In this document: piece after piece, positions 25,110-41,060 of the stretch | Numbering within the stretch: position 1 is the stretch's first letter | Layout: the number at the start of each line of letters is the position of its first letter | Assembly: GCF_041146395.1 (NCBI RefSeq) | Contig: NC_090999.1 | Span: 70,065,001-70,129,000 of the forward strand | Direction of reading: 5' to 3' | DNA: 64,000 nucleotides | Source of the DNA: Eulemur rufifrons | Lineage: Eukaryota > Chordata > Mammalia > Primates > Lemuridae | Position numbers and translations under genes: made by a program | Notes under the pieces: generated by a model | The model's input: only the letters and a program-made list of their open reading frames with translations | What the model was told of the DNA's origin: nothing | Databases searched by the model: none

Positions 25110-27488
25110 TAGCCAAGCATATGTAAACACCAAGAACTGACAAAGGTCTAGTCAAGTTTATGCAAAAGCTAGAACTGACACAGATTCACATCACCTTGGG
25201 AAAAACCAGTGTGTACTGATAAAATATATGATGACTAGACAACGAAAATTTTCACAAATTGTGACAACTCTTTCTTTTTAGTGCCTGGAGAGTGTATTTG
25301 CTTCTTGTGTGTGGTTCTCCTGCCTCTCTAAGACAGTTTCTGCTTACTAACAGGTTTTCCTCCCTTGTCATGTATGCTTAACCATAACCCATTTTCAACC
25401 CTATTTCTAAATCAAGTAGTTGCTCAGTTAGACCAGTTTCTGGATCAGCTGCCTCAGTCACTGAATAATATACAATTCCAAATACTCAAGGGAGTAATCT
25501 GAATGATCCAATTCATCTTTGTGCAAAATGTATGTATATATAGACAATAATATTCTGACATCCCCACACGCCTCTAATTTAATTCCTGATAGTAAATAAT
25601 GAGTGGTTATATGGCACATTAGGTAGCAGGACCTATGTGCAGAAATTTACCCCAAAGTGAATGTGACCTAGGGCAGGCATAAACTATTAGCACTAATAAA
25701 ATAACAGTACATCTATTTACAAGACTATTGGAGATTTTTTCACACTAATATGAAAAATAACTATAAATTCAGACTATAAATCTTCAAAGCATTAGTACTT
25801 GAGGCTTATTGCTTTATAAAAGCAAAGAGTTCTCATTTGCTACCTTGCCACTTGTAAGGAAATAATCTCACAATTATAATAATATTACTGTTCTCTCTCT
25901 TTGTTGTTAATGCATGATACTAGAGCATAGTAATCCTTTTGAAATGTTCTCTACCAGATATAAGTAATAGGGAAGAAGAACAGGAGAATCAACCTTTCAC
26001 TCAGAGAATTTAACATCTGAATACAAAAGATGTTCATAAGTAATGAATATAAAAAGTAGAGTCTGCCCTATGGAGGCAGGCATTTGAGAAGCTCAGTGGG
26101 GTATCTTTCTATTCTTAAGATCTGATCACAGTGAGGCAGAAGTTCTGGGAAGTAATTTAGGACCTACACAAGTAATTCAGGAAAATAAGCCATTTGCCTA
26201 AGGTCATATTTCTAAGGAAAATAATATTCAGATTATTAATGATATAGCTAAAAATGCTAAATATTTAATAGTCATATATTAAAATATAAATTTATTTAAA
26301 TAAATTTAAAGAACAACCAATTTTTATAATTATGTTTGAATTTCTTCATTATTAACATTGGAAACCTAAAAAATTGGTAGTGTTTTAGACCACTCTTGGC
26401 TACTTTGTACTATCAGGACTCACATACTTTCTTATTCCCGGATCCTTAAGTATTAAAATATCTCCAGATCTACATGGTATTATGAAGGGAGATACTTGTT
26501 TTTCTCCTTGGTCCACAGTATGAGAAGGGAAGTTGCACCCTTGAAGTCATAGCAATGGAAGTAGTAATCAGAAGAAGAACCCTAAAGGAGCTGATCTATA
26601 ACCACTTGATGCCCCTCTAGGTCTAACTCTTGGTAACCTAGAATCGCTATTGCTTAGAGATTTTGCTACTTCTCAAATTATGTTTAATGCCTTCTCAACA
26701 TAATGACACATTTCTGGGATATGAAATCTTGTCCTCAAAAACACTTTATCCAATTACTTATAAAGAAGAAGCAAATCTTTAACATTAATATTTAGGATGT
26801 ACTTTACTAAGTTATAAATTATATTTGGCTTTTGCTCTTTTAAGAGTAATTAATAAGATATAAATCATGACTTTATTTTTAGTCAACTAAGTTGTCTATT
26901 TCCTTGAAGAACACCAACATAAATAAAAAACATAATTTTATCACTGCTAAGATTGCCAATTTCATGTTAGGATGCATGTTAAGACATTGCATCAGCCTCC
27001 CTTTATTAACGCATTTCCTATCTATGAATTCCAAATCCCTTTTACTCGAGACAAATAGTACTACAGGAAACAATTCAATCATCCAGTTTTGTCATCTGCT
27101 AAAACTTGTCTCTGTCAAGTGACCATAACTGCCTATGGATGAAATGATCACACTTTTCCTTTATAAATTAAGAAAGACTAAATAAAAAAGTAAAGTGAAG
27201 AAGATGTTAGCAGCTGAGAATGGAGACCTTCTTGAAACTACTTCTGACCCTTCTAAGTCATATTTGACACATTTTCCTCCATGTATTTATTGCTTTATAA
27301 CTTACTGATGTCAAGTTGTTATGCTATTTAGTTTGATTTAAACTTATTGCAGGAATAACAATAATTTTTAGTATTTTTAATATTCTAGGTTTTTGAGGTA
27401 TGGCAATTAAAATTTTTATTTAATGGATTCACTCATCCTTAAAAATAAGAATAATAATTACAGATACATTAATTATATGTATTTCATT
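25110..27488. other. Unrecognised AT-rich DNA
   Basis: About 2.4 kb without a gene or confident repeat. 26130-26250 has a weak MIR-like block (gccatttgcctaaggtcata). A 22-bp A/T-only palindrome lies at 26287-26308. Overlapping frames on both strands at 26879-27122 look like chance. Confidence 0.4.
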
Positions 27489-27503
27489 AAAATATATTTA
27501 TGT

Positions 27504-27851
<348 letters not shown>

Positions 27852-27866
27852 AAAATATATTAATGT

Positions 27867-29454
27867 CAGGAAGAATCATTATATGCATGAAGACTTTATT
27901 ACACATTTAATATTATTCAAGTTTTTGCTATACTCTGGTCTCTTCAGCATTAATAGCCCTTTCCTGTCTTGATAGGAATTTATCCAATTATAGAGATACA
28001 GAATATGCTTCAGATCATTAAAAAGAAGGAACACTTACTCCAGCAAATTTTAATGTGTTTGACACTCCTCTTTCAAATGCAGCTGATTTTTTCCTTTATA
28101 TGAGTTTTTTATTCTAAGTATTAAATTCTCTAGTTGTACAAAATGGCATACCACACTTTTCACTCTCCCTTTAAAAATAAAGAACTGAGCACTGAGTTAT
28201 TTTCAGTAATTGTGGGCTATGTGTAAGAGAGTGGATATAATTTTTTAACACTTTGAAAAAAATCATGAAATGTAAAGTGGAGCTCCTCCATTTTTTAAAT
28301 TAAAATATCAGTTACATAAAAATAACCCTTTGTGAAGAGCTCATAATGTAATCATATCAGTTATCCATTTATTTTTCTCTTAATATTTGAGATTGTATCT
28401 TACCTAAAAAGATATTGGATTAGAATTTTAGAACTAAATGTTATAATTGATTTAGTTAGCAAATGAAATACTACTGGTTTAATAATCCCAAAAAGAGAAC
28501 ATGGAGAACAAATTGTATGTCAAACCAATTTCTTCTTTCAATAATCTGTTTACATTTCATACTTGTACACTATAACAAATATAATAGAATGTCCCAGAGC
28601 TATAGATAACAAAAAGTTTATCAAAATAAGTCAGTTTAATTAAATTTACATCTTATAATGAGAAAGACTGAGATAGAGCTTTATGAAGGATTATACCAAA
28701 AATTCAAAAAAATTAGTTAAAATATTAGATATTCTCTTTTACTCTAGGCTATCCTCAATGCATTGGTCTGGTTTTCTTTCTATTAATAACTCCCCTGTTG
28801 TCACACAATGGGTGCTACAGTTCTAGGCATCACAGAAAGACATAATAATGTCCAGTGAAAAAAAGGTGCAGTCTTACACTAAAAATAAAGATAACTTTTC
28901 AAGAAGCCTTATAGTTGACATTCCTTCACATTTCTTTGAAAAGAACTGTTATCACTTACCAGTCCTAAATTAATCATCTATAAGAAGTCTGGGATTTTCA
29001 TGATTACTTTATAATAAAACAGAATTACTTCTAAATTTGGGACAGGGCTATTGTATTTTTGGAGTATATAACTGAACAAAATCAGATTCTATTAATAAAG
29101 AAGAAAGGAAGAAATGCCTGTTGAATAGAAACAGAAATCATATACTGCCTGGTATATTCACTCCCATATGACTAGTGAAATAACAAGCACCAAAATTATA
29201 GCTAATAAGTTTCTATTTATATTACTATATATTATTATTATATATTATTAATTTTATTAATGTTTGGACATAACCTGGAGTTATCTCCAGTAGATAATAT
29301 GTATTTATTGCATTATCAATATTACCCATTTGATTCTTGACTGCGTTGCTGTTAATAGAATTATAAAGTTTTCACATAAATATAATGGAATAGAATAATA
29401 TATAAGCATTTGATTAAAAGTACACATTTTGAAATTGCATTATTAGGCATAATA
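27867..29454. other. Unrecognised AT-rich DNA
   Basis: No gene. 28740-28960 resembles an old dispersed repeat but is not assignable. 29215-29260 is an almost pure A/T tract. Confidence 0.4.
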
Positions 29455-29570
29455 TTAACTTGAAGTGAGATTGTGGGGATAAAAGATAATCTGTAAGGTG
29501 TCAAACACAAAACCTGGCACGTGCTTACATGCAGGCAAATGGATGCTCTATAAATGGCATAAAGGCTTGT
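29455..29570 (+). mobile_element. MIR SINE 3' fragment
   Basis: Order of tgaagtgagattgtggggat, aaaagataatctgtaaggtg, aacctggcacgtgcttacat and ggatgctctataaatggc follows the sense 3' half of MIR ('gtgaggattaaa', 'gcctggcacatagta', 'gctcaataaatg'). Diverged. Confidence 0.5.
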
Positions 29571-30395
29571 ACCTGATTTTGTTAATTCCTAAAGTCTTCT
29601 TAATGCTCCCATACTTAGTAATATATGGTAAATTCAGCTCACATCTCTTTAATATTTCTTAATCTAAAATCATCATAATTATTTGACTTTATAGTCAGTA
29701 GGCCAAGCTGTCTTTGCTACATGTTGTCTGAAAATATATATTTCTGGGCCATTTTAGTAGTCAGTAATGTAATTACTGGCTGAGGAAAATAGAAAACCCA
29801 ATAGAATAAACTTGGCAGAAAAATATTTTTGACTGAGGGGTATGTTAATGACTAAGGGCGTATGTTACTAAACACTGTTTGTGATATAACAGAGTGACTT
29901 ACTTTCTCCAAGACAAAAATAGCAAATTAGATTGAAGAAGCTTGTGTAGAACTTAATGTATTGATGTGTGATTTCATAAACTGCATAAAGCAGAAACTAA
30001 TTTTCAAATCTATGGTATGTATTTATATATATAATAAGTACTGAGTACATGGTTAATTGCTTTCCAGAATTTTCAGATGTTCTGAAATATGCATTTCTAG
30101 GAATGTGCATGTGCTATTGATTTACATATGACTATATTTTGTAACATTTGTCTTGTTGTATTGATACAGCTATTAGATTAACTAATTTATTTCTAGAAAC
30201 AGTTAAGTTAGCCTATTACTGTTGCTTTTCATCAATGACAAGAGATTCCTAGATCAAGGAGAAAGAGCATTTTACTCACAGCACAACAAGATGACTGAGA
30301 ATCAGCATGTATGATTAGGTTCCTCTTGCTACTAAATTATCTAGAGGGGATGTGCAGGCCCAGAAAGAGGCTGCACTTTTAGCAAGTTGCATTAT
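29571..30395. other. Unrecognised AT-rich DNA
   Basis: No gene or named repeat seen. Confidence 0.4.
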
Positions 30396-30409
30396 AAAAG
30401 TGGAATATG

Positions 30410-32736
<2,327 letters not shown>

Positions 32737-32750
32737 AAAAGTGGATTATG

Positions 32751-33499
32751 GAGAATTCCTGTTCTTTATCCTGATGGGAGACATTACCTCATCCCTCAAT
32801 GTTGTTCACTGAAGACACAACGCTAAGCCTAAGAAATGTCTTGGGAAAAGAGCCATCAGAGCCCTGCATTTTGGGCTTATTTAGCAAGAATATGCTCAGG
32901 ATTCATGCCCAGGCCCATGCTCTCCCAACACCAAAAAATATGAATTACTTTAAAGTGTAGTATGTTTCTTGGAGTTAAGCTGGCATTGCCAGGTTTTTTG
33001 TTTTAACTATATCATATGTTTCATCTATTGTGTCATATATAAATCTACCTAACCACTCCAGAGTTTTATATTATTAAAGAAAAAAACATTTATTTAGTCA
33101 TTATGAGTCATTTTAAAGTATTAATTATAAATAATATAATTAGTCTTAAGTTATTAATCATAATAGCGTGATTCTATTATGTCTTCTGGCTTAATTTTTC
33201 CTCCACAAATGAATACTATTCCAGTAGGATAATATGTCTATAAAATAAAATTAGGTAAAAAGTACATTTTATTTTTAGAATAATTAAAGGAATACATCAG
33301 TGTGAGATCTTCTCAAAATGGACTGGAAGACATATTAACTCTTTGCTCAACATCAATTTTTGACAGAGAATTTGAGTCCAATTGAAGTAACAGCTAGTTC
33401 CTTACTCAGAAGAAAGGTAAAAGCTGCCACACTACGGTTCAATAATTTCCATAGAAGATGGCTAGAACGCCAATCTACAATTTGATGACTTAGGTGAAA
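32751..33499. other. Unrecognised AT-rich DNA
   Basis: No gene or named repeat seen; 33060-33180 is very AT-rich. Confidence 0.4.
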
Positions 33500-34010
33500 A
33501 TAGCATAATTGTTTTCTTCAGTCTTTCGGATGGGCAGTTTACGAAAACTGGTCTTGTATTGATTTTGCTGCATAGAGAGCCATAACACCATATGCAAATG
33601 GCAGAAAGCCCAGGCTTTCACAGTTGAAAATAATCCTTTCTCTAATTAATACTAGACTATTTCATCCATTTAAATAAACTATTTAATCCACTACTTAACT
33701 ATGTTTTCCTCAGGGTTTTCTAGCTGCTCATGTTACTTATAATGATGCAATTCTGCTATAAACTTTCATAATGGAGTTCAATAAAGTTGTGAGTGAATAC
33801 ACAATAATAACCATACATCAGTGATGCCTATACACAGGCATTGTGGTAATCAAAACACCAGTGGGCTGCCTTTCACCATGACCTCCTGTGGTTAACATCA
33901 TTATGGAGTGTCTGCTTTTACACAGCCATTGAGGAAACCAATTAATTTGCAGTTTTCTCTCATTTCCAATTATCAGAGCAATCTAGATTTACGTGAAGGA
34001 CTATTTTTTA
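33500..34010. promoter_or_regulatory. Possible conserved non-coding block
   Basis: A repeat-free stretch with unusually many developmental transcription-factor-type motifs close together. It has an octamer context catatgcaaatggc (33590s), several TAAT/ATTA cores, tcataatggagttc, and a TGTGGT core in cctgtggttaacat (33886-33900). There is no reading frame. The look is that of a vertebrate conserved enhancer, but I cannot measure conservation from one sequence. Inference only. Confidence 0.25.
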
Positions 34011-34337
34011 AAACTACAGCCTGAAAATAAATTGAGATTAAATAACAAAAACCCTAGTACTAAATCTTCTTACTGTGAAATAACTACAATTATTCTAAGC
34101 ATTTCTGAATCAAAAGAATAACCAGGATTTCTGCTTTGAGATTTTGCTACAGAATTTCTCATTTTAATTAACATTGTTTTTCCCTTAGAACTAAAAAAAT
34201 AGAGGCGAATATAATATTTTTTAGAAATAGTATATTATATTTATTTAACATAAAATGTATCAATAGCTATACGTTTCAGGAGAAATATTCTGAATTATAA
34301 TATAATACATTTTAATTAACTAAGGTCAAAAACCAAA
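34011..34337. other. Unrecognised AT-rich DNA
   Basis: No gene or named repeat seen. Confidence 0.4.
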
Positions 34338-34520
34338 AGCTGTGATTCCAACAAAGGTCCCCAGTCCAAGAACATTGGTATCACTCTGCAACTTGTTAGA
34401 CATGCAAATTCTCAGGTCTTACCTCAGACCGATTAAACAAGAAACCTTCACGTTGGTGTCTGGCGACCTGTGTTTTAATAAGCCTTCATTGTGATGAAAA
34501 CTAAAATTTGAGAACCACTG
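34338..34520 (+). mobile_element. MER5A-type hAT DNA transposon fossil
   Basis: Begins as a worn form of the CAGTGGTTCTC end (agctgtgattcc). It continues with aaaggtccccagtccaagaa, actctgcaacttgttagaca and tgcaaattctcaggtcttac, then gacctgtgttttaataagcc, and ends ttgagaaccactg. Length of about 183 bp fits the 189-bp MER5A. Non-autonomous. Confidence 0.82.
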
Positions 34521-35345
34521 GCTTGTAAGTCTGCTCTACACCCATTGTGGTGGCTTTAAAAATATAAGTCACCAAGCTTTGGCAATCTATATTGATTCCA
34601 ACCTATGTTATGATACAAAGGAAGGGGCAAATGTGGTCATTGTCAAGGAATCTGAAAGATGGGATCAGTTTGATAAACCTCCTCACACTGGAGAACATCA
34701 GGAGATAGTAAAATCCCAATCCATCTCCAGTTAGCATTTTAGCAAGCACCCGTGTCATATATGAACATTTCTCCATGTTTATATTTTTTATTTTAGTTTA
34801 GTTTGGTTTATCATTTTTTTCACTGAATCTTTTCTTTTAGTAATTAGCTTTAGTAATTACCCTCCAGAAAATTACTTGTCACCTTTTGTAGGCTTGGGGC
34901 AGAGAGACTCCCCAAAACAGAATGTGTGCTAGCTGGCCCCAGGAAGCGAGATCAGGCTGAGTGCCTGTGGTCTTAGGCAAAGCAAGGAGTTATCAGACAG
35001 CTGCACGATAAAACAGTCGCAGAACACCTAACATAATTGCTCCTTTAAACAGACAAAATGTTGTTACTTAGAAATTCACATCTACTACATTTGCCATTCT
35101 CCTACCCTGAATCAAAAGTATGGAGCAGAATAAGAAACAAAATTCTTAACTGGAATGCCCTCAGCATCAACAAACCAAATTGAAGAAAGCTAAGCCAGAG
35201 AAAGACAAAATTTGCTAATGTCGCACAAATAGATCTCCCATTAACAATTCCTGTGACCTTGAGCAAAATAATGTAGTGATATACAAACAGACCCAAATGT
35301 GAAACTGCCTGTTTTTGCATTTTGCAGTACTATGTATTAATATTA
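34521..35345. other. Unrecognised DNA
   Basis: No gene. 34880-35010 is GC-richer than its surroundings (gctagctggccccaggaagc). No repeat named. Confidence 0.4.
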
Positions 35346-35495
35346 TAATACTTGGGTGAGTTGCTAGTTTGCTGCTACTTCAATTATCTTATCATCAGTA
35401 AAATGGGGATAATAATATAACAATCTAATTGTTACAAAACTCAAATGTGATAATATACAAAGAGCTTAGAACAGTGAGCATTGTAAGTGCTTCAA
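35346..35495 (+). mobile_element. MIR SINE fragment
   Basis: Sense MIR core: ttatcttatcatcagtaaaa, tggggataataatataac, aaactcaaatgtgataatat, agagcttagaacagtgagca, ttgtaagtgcttcaa. Clear order, moderate divergence. Confidence 0.8.
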
Positions 35496-35549
35496 AAGAA
35501 AATAGTTTTCTGTAAATATGCAGTGGTAACAATCATCTCCCAAGTCTTT

Positions 35550-35940
35550 GTATCAGTTTGGAATTGCTGCCAAGTAACACAAAAATTCAAAGCTTCCAAG
35601 CTGATTGGTGTCCAGGGCAGCTCTTTAGCAGTTAAAAACTCTCAGAGGAGATCACTCACACATTTTTGGTCAATTGTGGGTCATCTGGTGGTAGACTTTC
35701 TGCTGATGTCTGGGCTATCTCGCACACCTGGAGTCTCACCTGAAATGGCTCATCTCTGCTCCTCCTGGTTTCTCATCCTCTAGGGTCTAGCCTCGCTTGT
35801 TCACATGGCAACGACATCAGAGTTCTCAAAGAGAGTGAGAAAGCATGGAAGGCCCCTGGGCAGTCTGTCTTAGACAGGGAACAGCATCACACCTACCACA
35901 GTTTATTGCCCAGAGCAAGATATAATAAACCCTAGATTAA
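35550..35940 (-). mobile_element. Old MaLR-like LTR relic
   Basis: Antisense member of the LTR-like group: ttggaattgctgccaagtaa, tcagaggagatcactcacac, ttgttcacatggcaacgaca, agagagtgagaaagcatgga. The 98-codon frame at 35487-35783 lies in this repeat and is not a gene. The lipocalin-like look of the translation is coincidental; no domain is present. Confidence 0.5.
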
Positions 35941-37819
35941 GAGGTAAGAAAAATAGACTCTACTCTTGATGTAAGGAGCTATAAAATCACATTGTTAAGA
36001 GAAAAACACACATGAAAAGATGAGAATTGTGTTAATGTTCACAATTTCCACAAGCTTATTTTCTCATTTATGACATGTCTATTATTTGCAGCTGATACTT
36101 CTGCTCAACATAAAATTCACTCTCAGGTCCATGTTGACAAAGAAACTCAGATCATTTGCTGTGTGAGAAGAAAGGTGGAGAGGATTGTGCCTGGCAATTA
36201 AATGCACTGTCCCGAGTGACACACATCACTTTCTATCACAACTAATTGCCTAGAACTAGTTATAGCACTGCTACATAAGTTGTAGGGTTCAGTAAAAAAT
36301 TATTTAAAGTGGTACATCTTGTGCAAAAGTTATTAAGAATTTAAAGATGGTAAACAGATAATTAAATCAAGCATAAGAATAGCTTAACCAGGGCCCAATG
36401 TGACTGCATGGATCACATGCTCATGAATCAGACCTGACCAGTTGCGAGGCCCTATTAGTAATGAATGGGTGAGAAAGTGAAAACCTACAGTGACCCTCAA
36501 AGGCAAAGAATCAGAAACATTTGAAGAACATCACCAAAAATTCTCACAATTTTTTTCTTTTATTTATTATTTTGGGGAGTAAGTCACTTACAGTAAGAGT
36601 TGTTTTGACATTATGCCACCACTTATTCAGCATACTCTTCCTATGGTACCTCTATCATTCTGAGAAGCCCAGTGCCATTATCCTTGCCAGAGTTGCACAG
36701 AATCCATTCACACCAATCTATTAATAATGACTCAAAGTATCCAGAATTCAGTATATAATTACATAATTATATTAGTGAGATATACTATCTTAATCCACGG
36801 TAACCAATGCTCTAATAATGGACATTTGAACATAAATAATTGACTTGCAAGGAAATTTTTTTAAATATGAGAATTCCTGATATACTTTTAAATCACACTG
36901 GGTAGAAGCAATGCAAGCCAACGAAGATAGAGAGAGACACCCAGGATTCCATCTGTACCCCCACACATCAAGCTTTCTTTCCATTCATGTTCAGCCATAT
37001 TTATTATGACTAGAAGATTGTACCATAGATATTTAGGACAAACTGAAAGAAAAAAGGAGCCTGTACCTAAATCTCCAACAATCTCCTTTCTTCTGTGAGA
37101 CTGGAAAACCATATTATATAGATGATGACACTACAAGATATGAACAAACATCCCATCAGCCTGGGTTTCTGAAGGACTGCATAGAACAAAGCTTACCCAG
37201 CAACTTGCATTGTTTATGTAGCATGCAAGAAAAATATAATACCTTTCATTTTACTAAGCTACATATTTGAGGATTAAGGCAGCATAGACTAGCCTAACTG
37301 ACTAACTCCCTCACCTATATAGTTGGTCTTCTCATAGAATCTTTCTTCTTCTATCAAAGGTATTATTATAGTAGAGACTCCATGTGCATGTTCAAATGTA
37401 ACAACATCGGGTAGAGAATAGAGTAAAATATCAAACTGTCACAGCTTGAAAAGAGCATAATTAATGCTAAGTAGACACATACATCTCCCAAAATAACATT
37501 TTTACCAAATCTAGGCCATTAATATTGTAAGCTATCTTTACATATTATACCTTTTATAAAGAAAATATATTCTCCCAATTGTAAGTGTACACTACTATCA
37601 ATTGTTAGATGTTTTTCATTTTACAAAATATGAAAAATAAATGTTTTGACATTGTCAAAATATGGTAATATTTAAGTCTTCATTTCTTTTTGACTTTCCT
37701 GCTTTAAAGAGAGGGAAGGTCCCTTGAATTGCCATCAACATATTTTTGTTTTTGTGGGAACATATTATGAAAATTTATGATGTTAATGATGGCTTCAATG
37801 TCTTTGTCATTCCTCTTGC
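35941..37819. other. Unrecognised AT-rich DNA
   Basis: About 1.9 kb without a gene or confident repeat. Short opposing frames at 36521-37112 look like chance. Confidence 0.4.
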
Positions 37820-38262
37820 TGAGAGTCTTTTTCGCCTTTCCTAGAATCTGAGTTTATCCTGTGAACTGTTTTCACCAATTCAACATGGCAGAAATAACAT
37901 TGTGTAACTCTCCAAGATGGGCCTTAAGTTCATCAGCTTCTACCTTTAAATTTTGGAAGTCTCCTTCTTGGAATTCAGTAGCTATGCTGTGGGAACTATG
38001 AGTCATATGGAGAGGCCACCTATAGGAGGATCAAAGCATACTGGCTGACAACTCAAACCGAAATCTGATAACTGATCAAGCATCAATTGCCAGCTGTGTG
38101 AGTGAGCCTCACTGGGAATCCCTACTCAGTAGAACTTACAGATGACAGGCCCATGATAACACTATAGAGCAGAAGAACCACTCAGCTGAGCTCAGTCAAC
38201 CCACAGACTAATGAGAGATAAGAACCGGTGGTTGTTGTTTTTATAGTTTTAACGTTTTTTTT
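37820..38262 (+). mobile_element. Old MaLR-like LTR relic
   Basis: Sense copy: caattcaacatggcagaaat, aactctccaagatgggcctt, gagaggccacctataggagg, ccagctgtgtgagtgagcct, cagctgagctcagtcaaccc, aatgagagataagaaccggt. These follow the order of the 19.3-kb copy. It ends in a 17-base T run at 38255-38271. Confidence 0.55.
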
Positions 38263-38419
38263 TTTTTTTTTGCAATTGACTTTACAATGCTACACAACTT
38301 AAATGGGAGAACTGCAGGACTAAAATGGCCTAAGCTGGGCAAAGTTGACTAACATAACAAAAGGATAATATGTAACTTACAGCATAAACAAGTATATTGC
38401 ACAGAGCAAAGGTAGATGA

Positions 38420-39020
38420 GAAAGTAGATTGGAAAGTCAAAACATAGTATGAGAGAGAGTAAACCTTGAATTTTGAGGGGAAACAAGTTTAAAAAGTTAT
38501 GTGATCTGTGTGGGACCTCAGGGAGATAAAAAATGTTAAAGAAATTTCAATATATTTTTATATGTCAGTTCAGTGGAATTTCTTTTGTGATCTCTTTGCA
38601 GGTTAAAAGGTAAACTGACTCATAATAAAATTTTAAAGAGTTTACTATGAATCACACGGCTCCAAATTAGAAGTGGTTCAAAGGCTCCACAGAGGAACAC
38701 AAAGGCCCTCTCTTTGTTTGTAGTTTGAACACAGAAGTAAAACAAAACAAAACAAAAAATTGATTGGTTACAATTATAGAGTTTTGTTATTTGGTCAGTC
38801 CTGCTGGATAATTTCTAGCTATATAAGTTAGTTGGCAACTTCTGATTGGTTAGCCTTAAGTTTAATTTTCTTTAATATAGGCATTTATGAGAAATAGCCC
38901 AAGTTAGGTTTAGCTAATGTTTGTGATTAAGCAAGGTTAAGGTCACTTCTAAGGCCTAACTGGCTTTGTCTGCTCAGGGATTCTTCAGGGCTTGTCTCTG
39001 TTTTAATTTACTTTAACAGG
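38420..39020. mobile_element. Possible ERV-type LTR fragment
   Basis: The region has short repeated gattggttac and gattggttag motifs (near 38762 and 38844), a tatataagttag block and a compact (aaaac)n run at 38738-38757, giving the appearance of a retroviral LTR with CCAAT-box inversions (attgg). No PBS or polypurine tract was found and no partner LTR is present. Tentative. Confidence 0.25.
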
Positions 39021-39599
39021 TACCACGTGTAAACGTTTAAATTGGTTTTCAATTTATGTATTTTCTTACTTATTTTATCAACCTGGATTTCTTTTGAATG
39101 AGTTGTGGTGCTAATATTTGTCAAAGAATAATCCAACATTTCTTGGAATATAGTTAAATAGTGTGTACTAAAAAGCTGACTTCATTTTTGATGTTTGCTG
39201 ACTGTTTTAAGCCTCTCTCTTCATTTTTATTTTTATTTTTTTTTGCTTGGTCCCACATCTGGACAGTCTGATAAGAAAGCCTGTTACTATTGGGTCACCT
39301 TCCTTTTTAGTGTTAGCAGGAAATTTAAATCTCTTACCAAGGAGAATTTTCCCCAGTCCCATCCTCCCACCCCCAGTCACTATAAAGTCCCAATCTGCTC
39401 CTCCTACTTTGCCTAAACAAGCCAGGATTTTCTTGTTTTCACTCACTCTCCCCAGGAGTCTCTTGGGTGAAAATTAAGTTTATGAAAAGTACAAAATACT
39501 TGCTATGCAAAAACATGATTTTATGCAAAGTAACGAATAGCTCTGGCAACTTCAAAAATGAAGGTAAATACAAAAGCCAAGTTTTCTTATTTTGTAATA
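39021..39599. other. Unrecognised DNA
   Basis: Three overlapping open frames on both strands cover 39195-39477. They share a C-rich segment (39355-39420) and have no domain features, so none is called as a gene. Confidence 0.4.
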
Positions 39600-39619
39600 G
39601 ATCTATAACCATATGATTC

Positions 39620-41060
39620 AATATGGTAGACTTTGATCCAATGTAGGTATTTAAATTTAAATAAATTAAAACTAAAATTAAAAGTTCAGTTTCTCAAGTA
39701 CACTAGCTATGTTTCAATGAACAACTGTAAAACCCTTCACACATCAACAGCAAAATATAGATCCTTTTCTAGTGCAACTAGAACATTTACCAAGATAGAC
39801 AAGGTGGACTATATTCTCAGCAAAAGAAAATCTCAAAAAATTTAAAATAATTAAAATTATGCAAGTTAAATTTTCCAACCACAATGAAATCAAATTAAAA
39901 TTTAACAACAAAAAGTTATCCCTCAATTTTTATAAATTAAAAATGTATAAACACAAATTTAAATTATTCATGGATAAAGAAGAAATCAAAAGATAAATTT
40001 TGAAATATTTTAATTGAATAAAAAATAAAACATAATAGCAAAATTTGTGGGAGCTAGGTAAGCAGTACTTACAGATAAATTTGTAGGATTAAATGTATAT
40101 AGTAGAAATAAGAAAGACCTTGAATAATTGATCTATAACAGCTTCTTAAGAAACAAGAAAAATAAGAACAGATTAAACTGAGTGGAACCATTAGAATAAA
40201 GACAATAAAGAGCTGAAATCACTGAAACTGAAAACAAACAAAAATAAGGAAAATCAGTTTCCTGAATCTGTTTTTTAATTTTTTTATTGTTTAATTATAA
40301 ATTGACAAGTTATTGTATATACTTATGGGGCACAAGGTTATGTTATGATTTATGAATACCATGTGAAATAATTCTATAAAAAGAAAAAAAGTCGATAAAT
40401 TTCTAGCCAATCTGATGCAAGATGAATAAAGAAACAAATTACCAATGTCAGGAATGAAGAAAGGGACATCACTGCAGGTCTAAATAACATTAAAAAGATA
40501 ATAAAATAATAGTCTAAACAACTCCATGGCAATAAATTCTACTACTTAGATAAAAGACAAGTATCCTGAATGAAACAAACTATCAAAGTTCACTCACAGG
40601 GAATAGATAACCTACATAATAGACCTATAAGTCTTAACCATGTTGAATTCATGTATAAAAACTGTGCCACAAATAAAACTCCAGTTCCAGAAAGCTTCAC
40701 TGGAAAATTCTACCAAACACTGAAGAAAGAAATATTACCAATTCTACAAAATCTCACACAGAAAATAAGAAGGAAGAAGAATTTCCTGTCTTGTTTTTCA
40801 AGGCCACCATTACCATGATACCAAAACCACACAAAGAAATCAGAAGAAAATAAAACTATAGAACAGTATCCCTAAGGAACATAAATGCGAAGATCAGCAA
40901 CAAAATATTAGAAAGTAAAATCCAACAATATATAAAATGGATAACTTTTCATGTCCATGTAGGTATTATCACAGATATGCCAGGACAGATTAATTAGAAA
41001 ATTGATCAACTTAATTTACTTTGTAGAAAAACCATAAAGTTCATGTGTCGCTTATTCTTA
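39620..41060 (+). mobile_element. Old L1M ORF2 fragment
   Basis: Sense L1M order: atttaccaagatagacaagg, accacaatgaaatcaaatta, tgtgggagctaggtaagcag, then gtcgataaatttctagccaa, cagaaagcttcactggaaaa, ttctaccaaacactgaagaa, ccatgataccaaaaccacac and gaacagtatccctaaggaac. It covers the end of the endonuclease linker and the early reverse-transcriptase region. Frames are heavily broken; the 82-codon frame at 40570-40818 is a remnant of ORF2. Confidence 0.75.
40268..40375 (-). mobile_element. Short L1 3'-UTR fragment, antisense, inside L1M
   Basis: Segment with ttattgtatatacttatggg, gcacaaggttatgttatgat and ttatgaataccatgtgaaat matches the antisense 3' UTR of L1MA-like elements. It interrupts the sense L1M, whose text resumes at gtcgataaatttctagcc. 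No target duplication was found, so the boundaries are approximate. Confidence 0.55.

Noticed and set aside
38420..39020. An intact endogenous retrovirus
   Set aside because: No paired LTR, primer-binding site or gag/pol-like frame; at most an LTR fragment.
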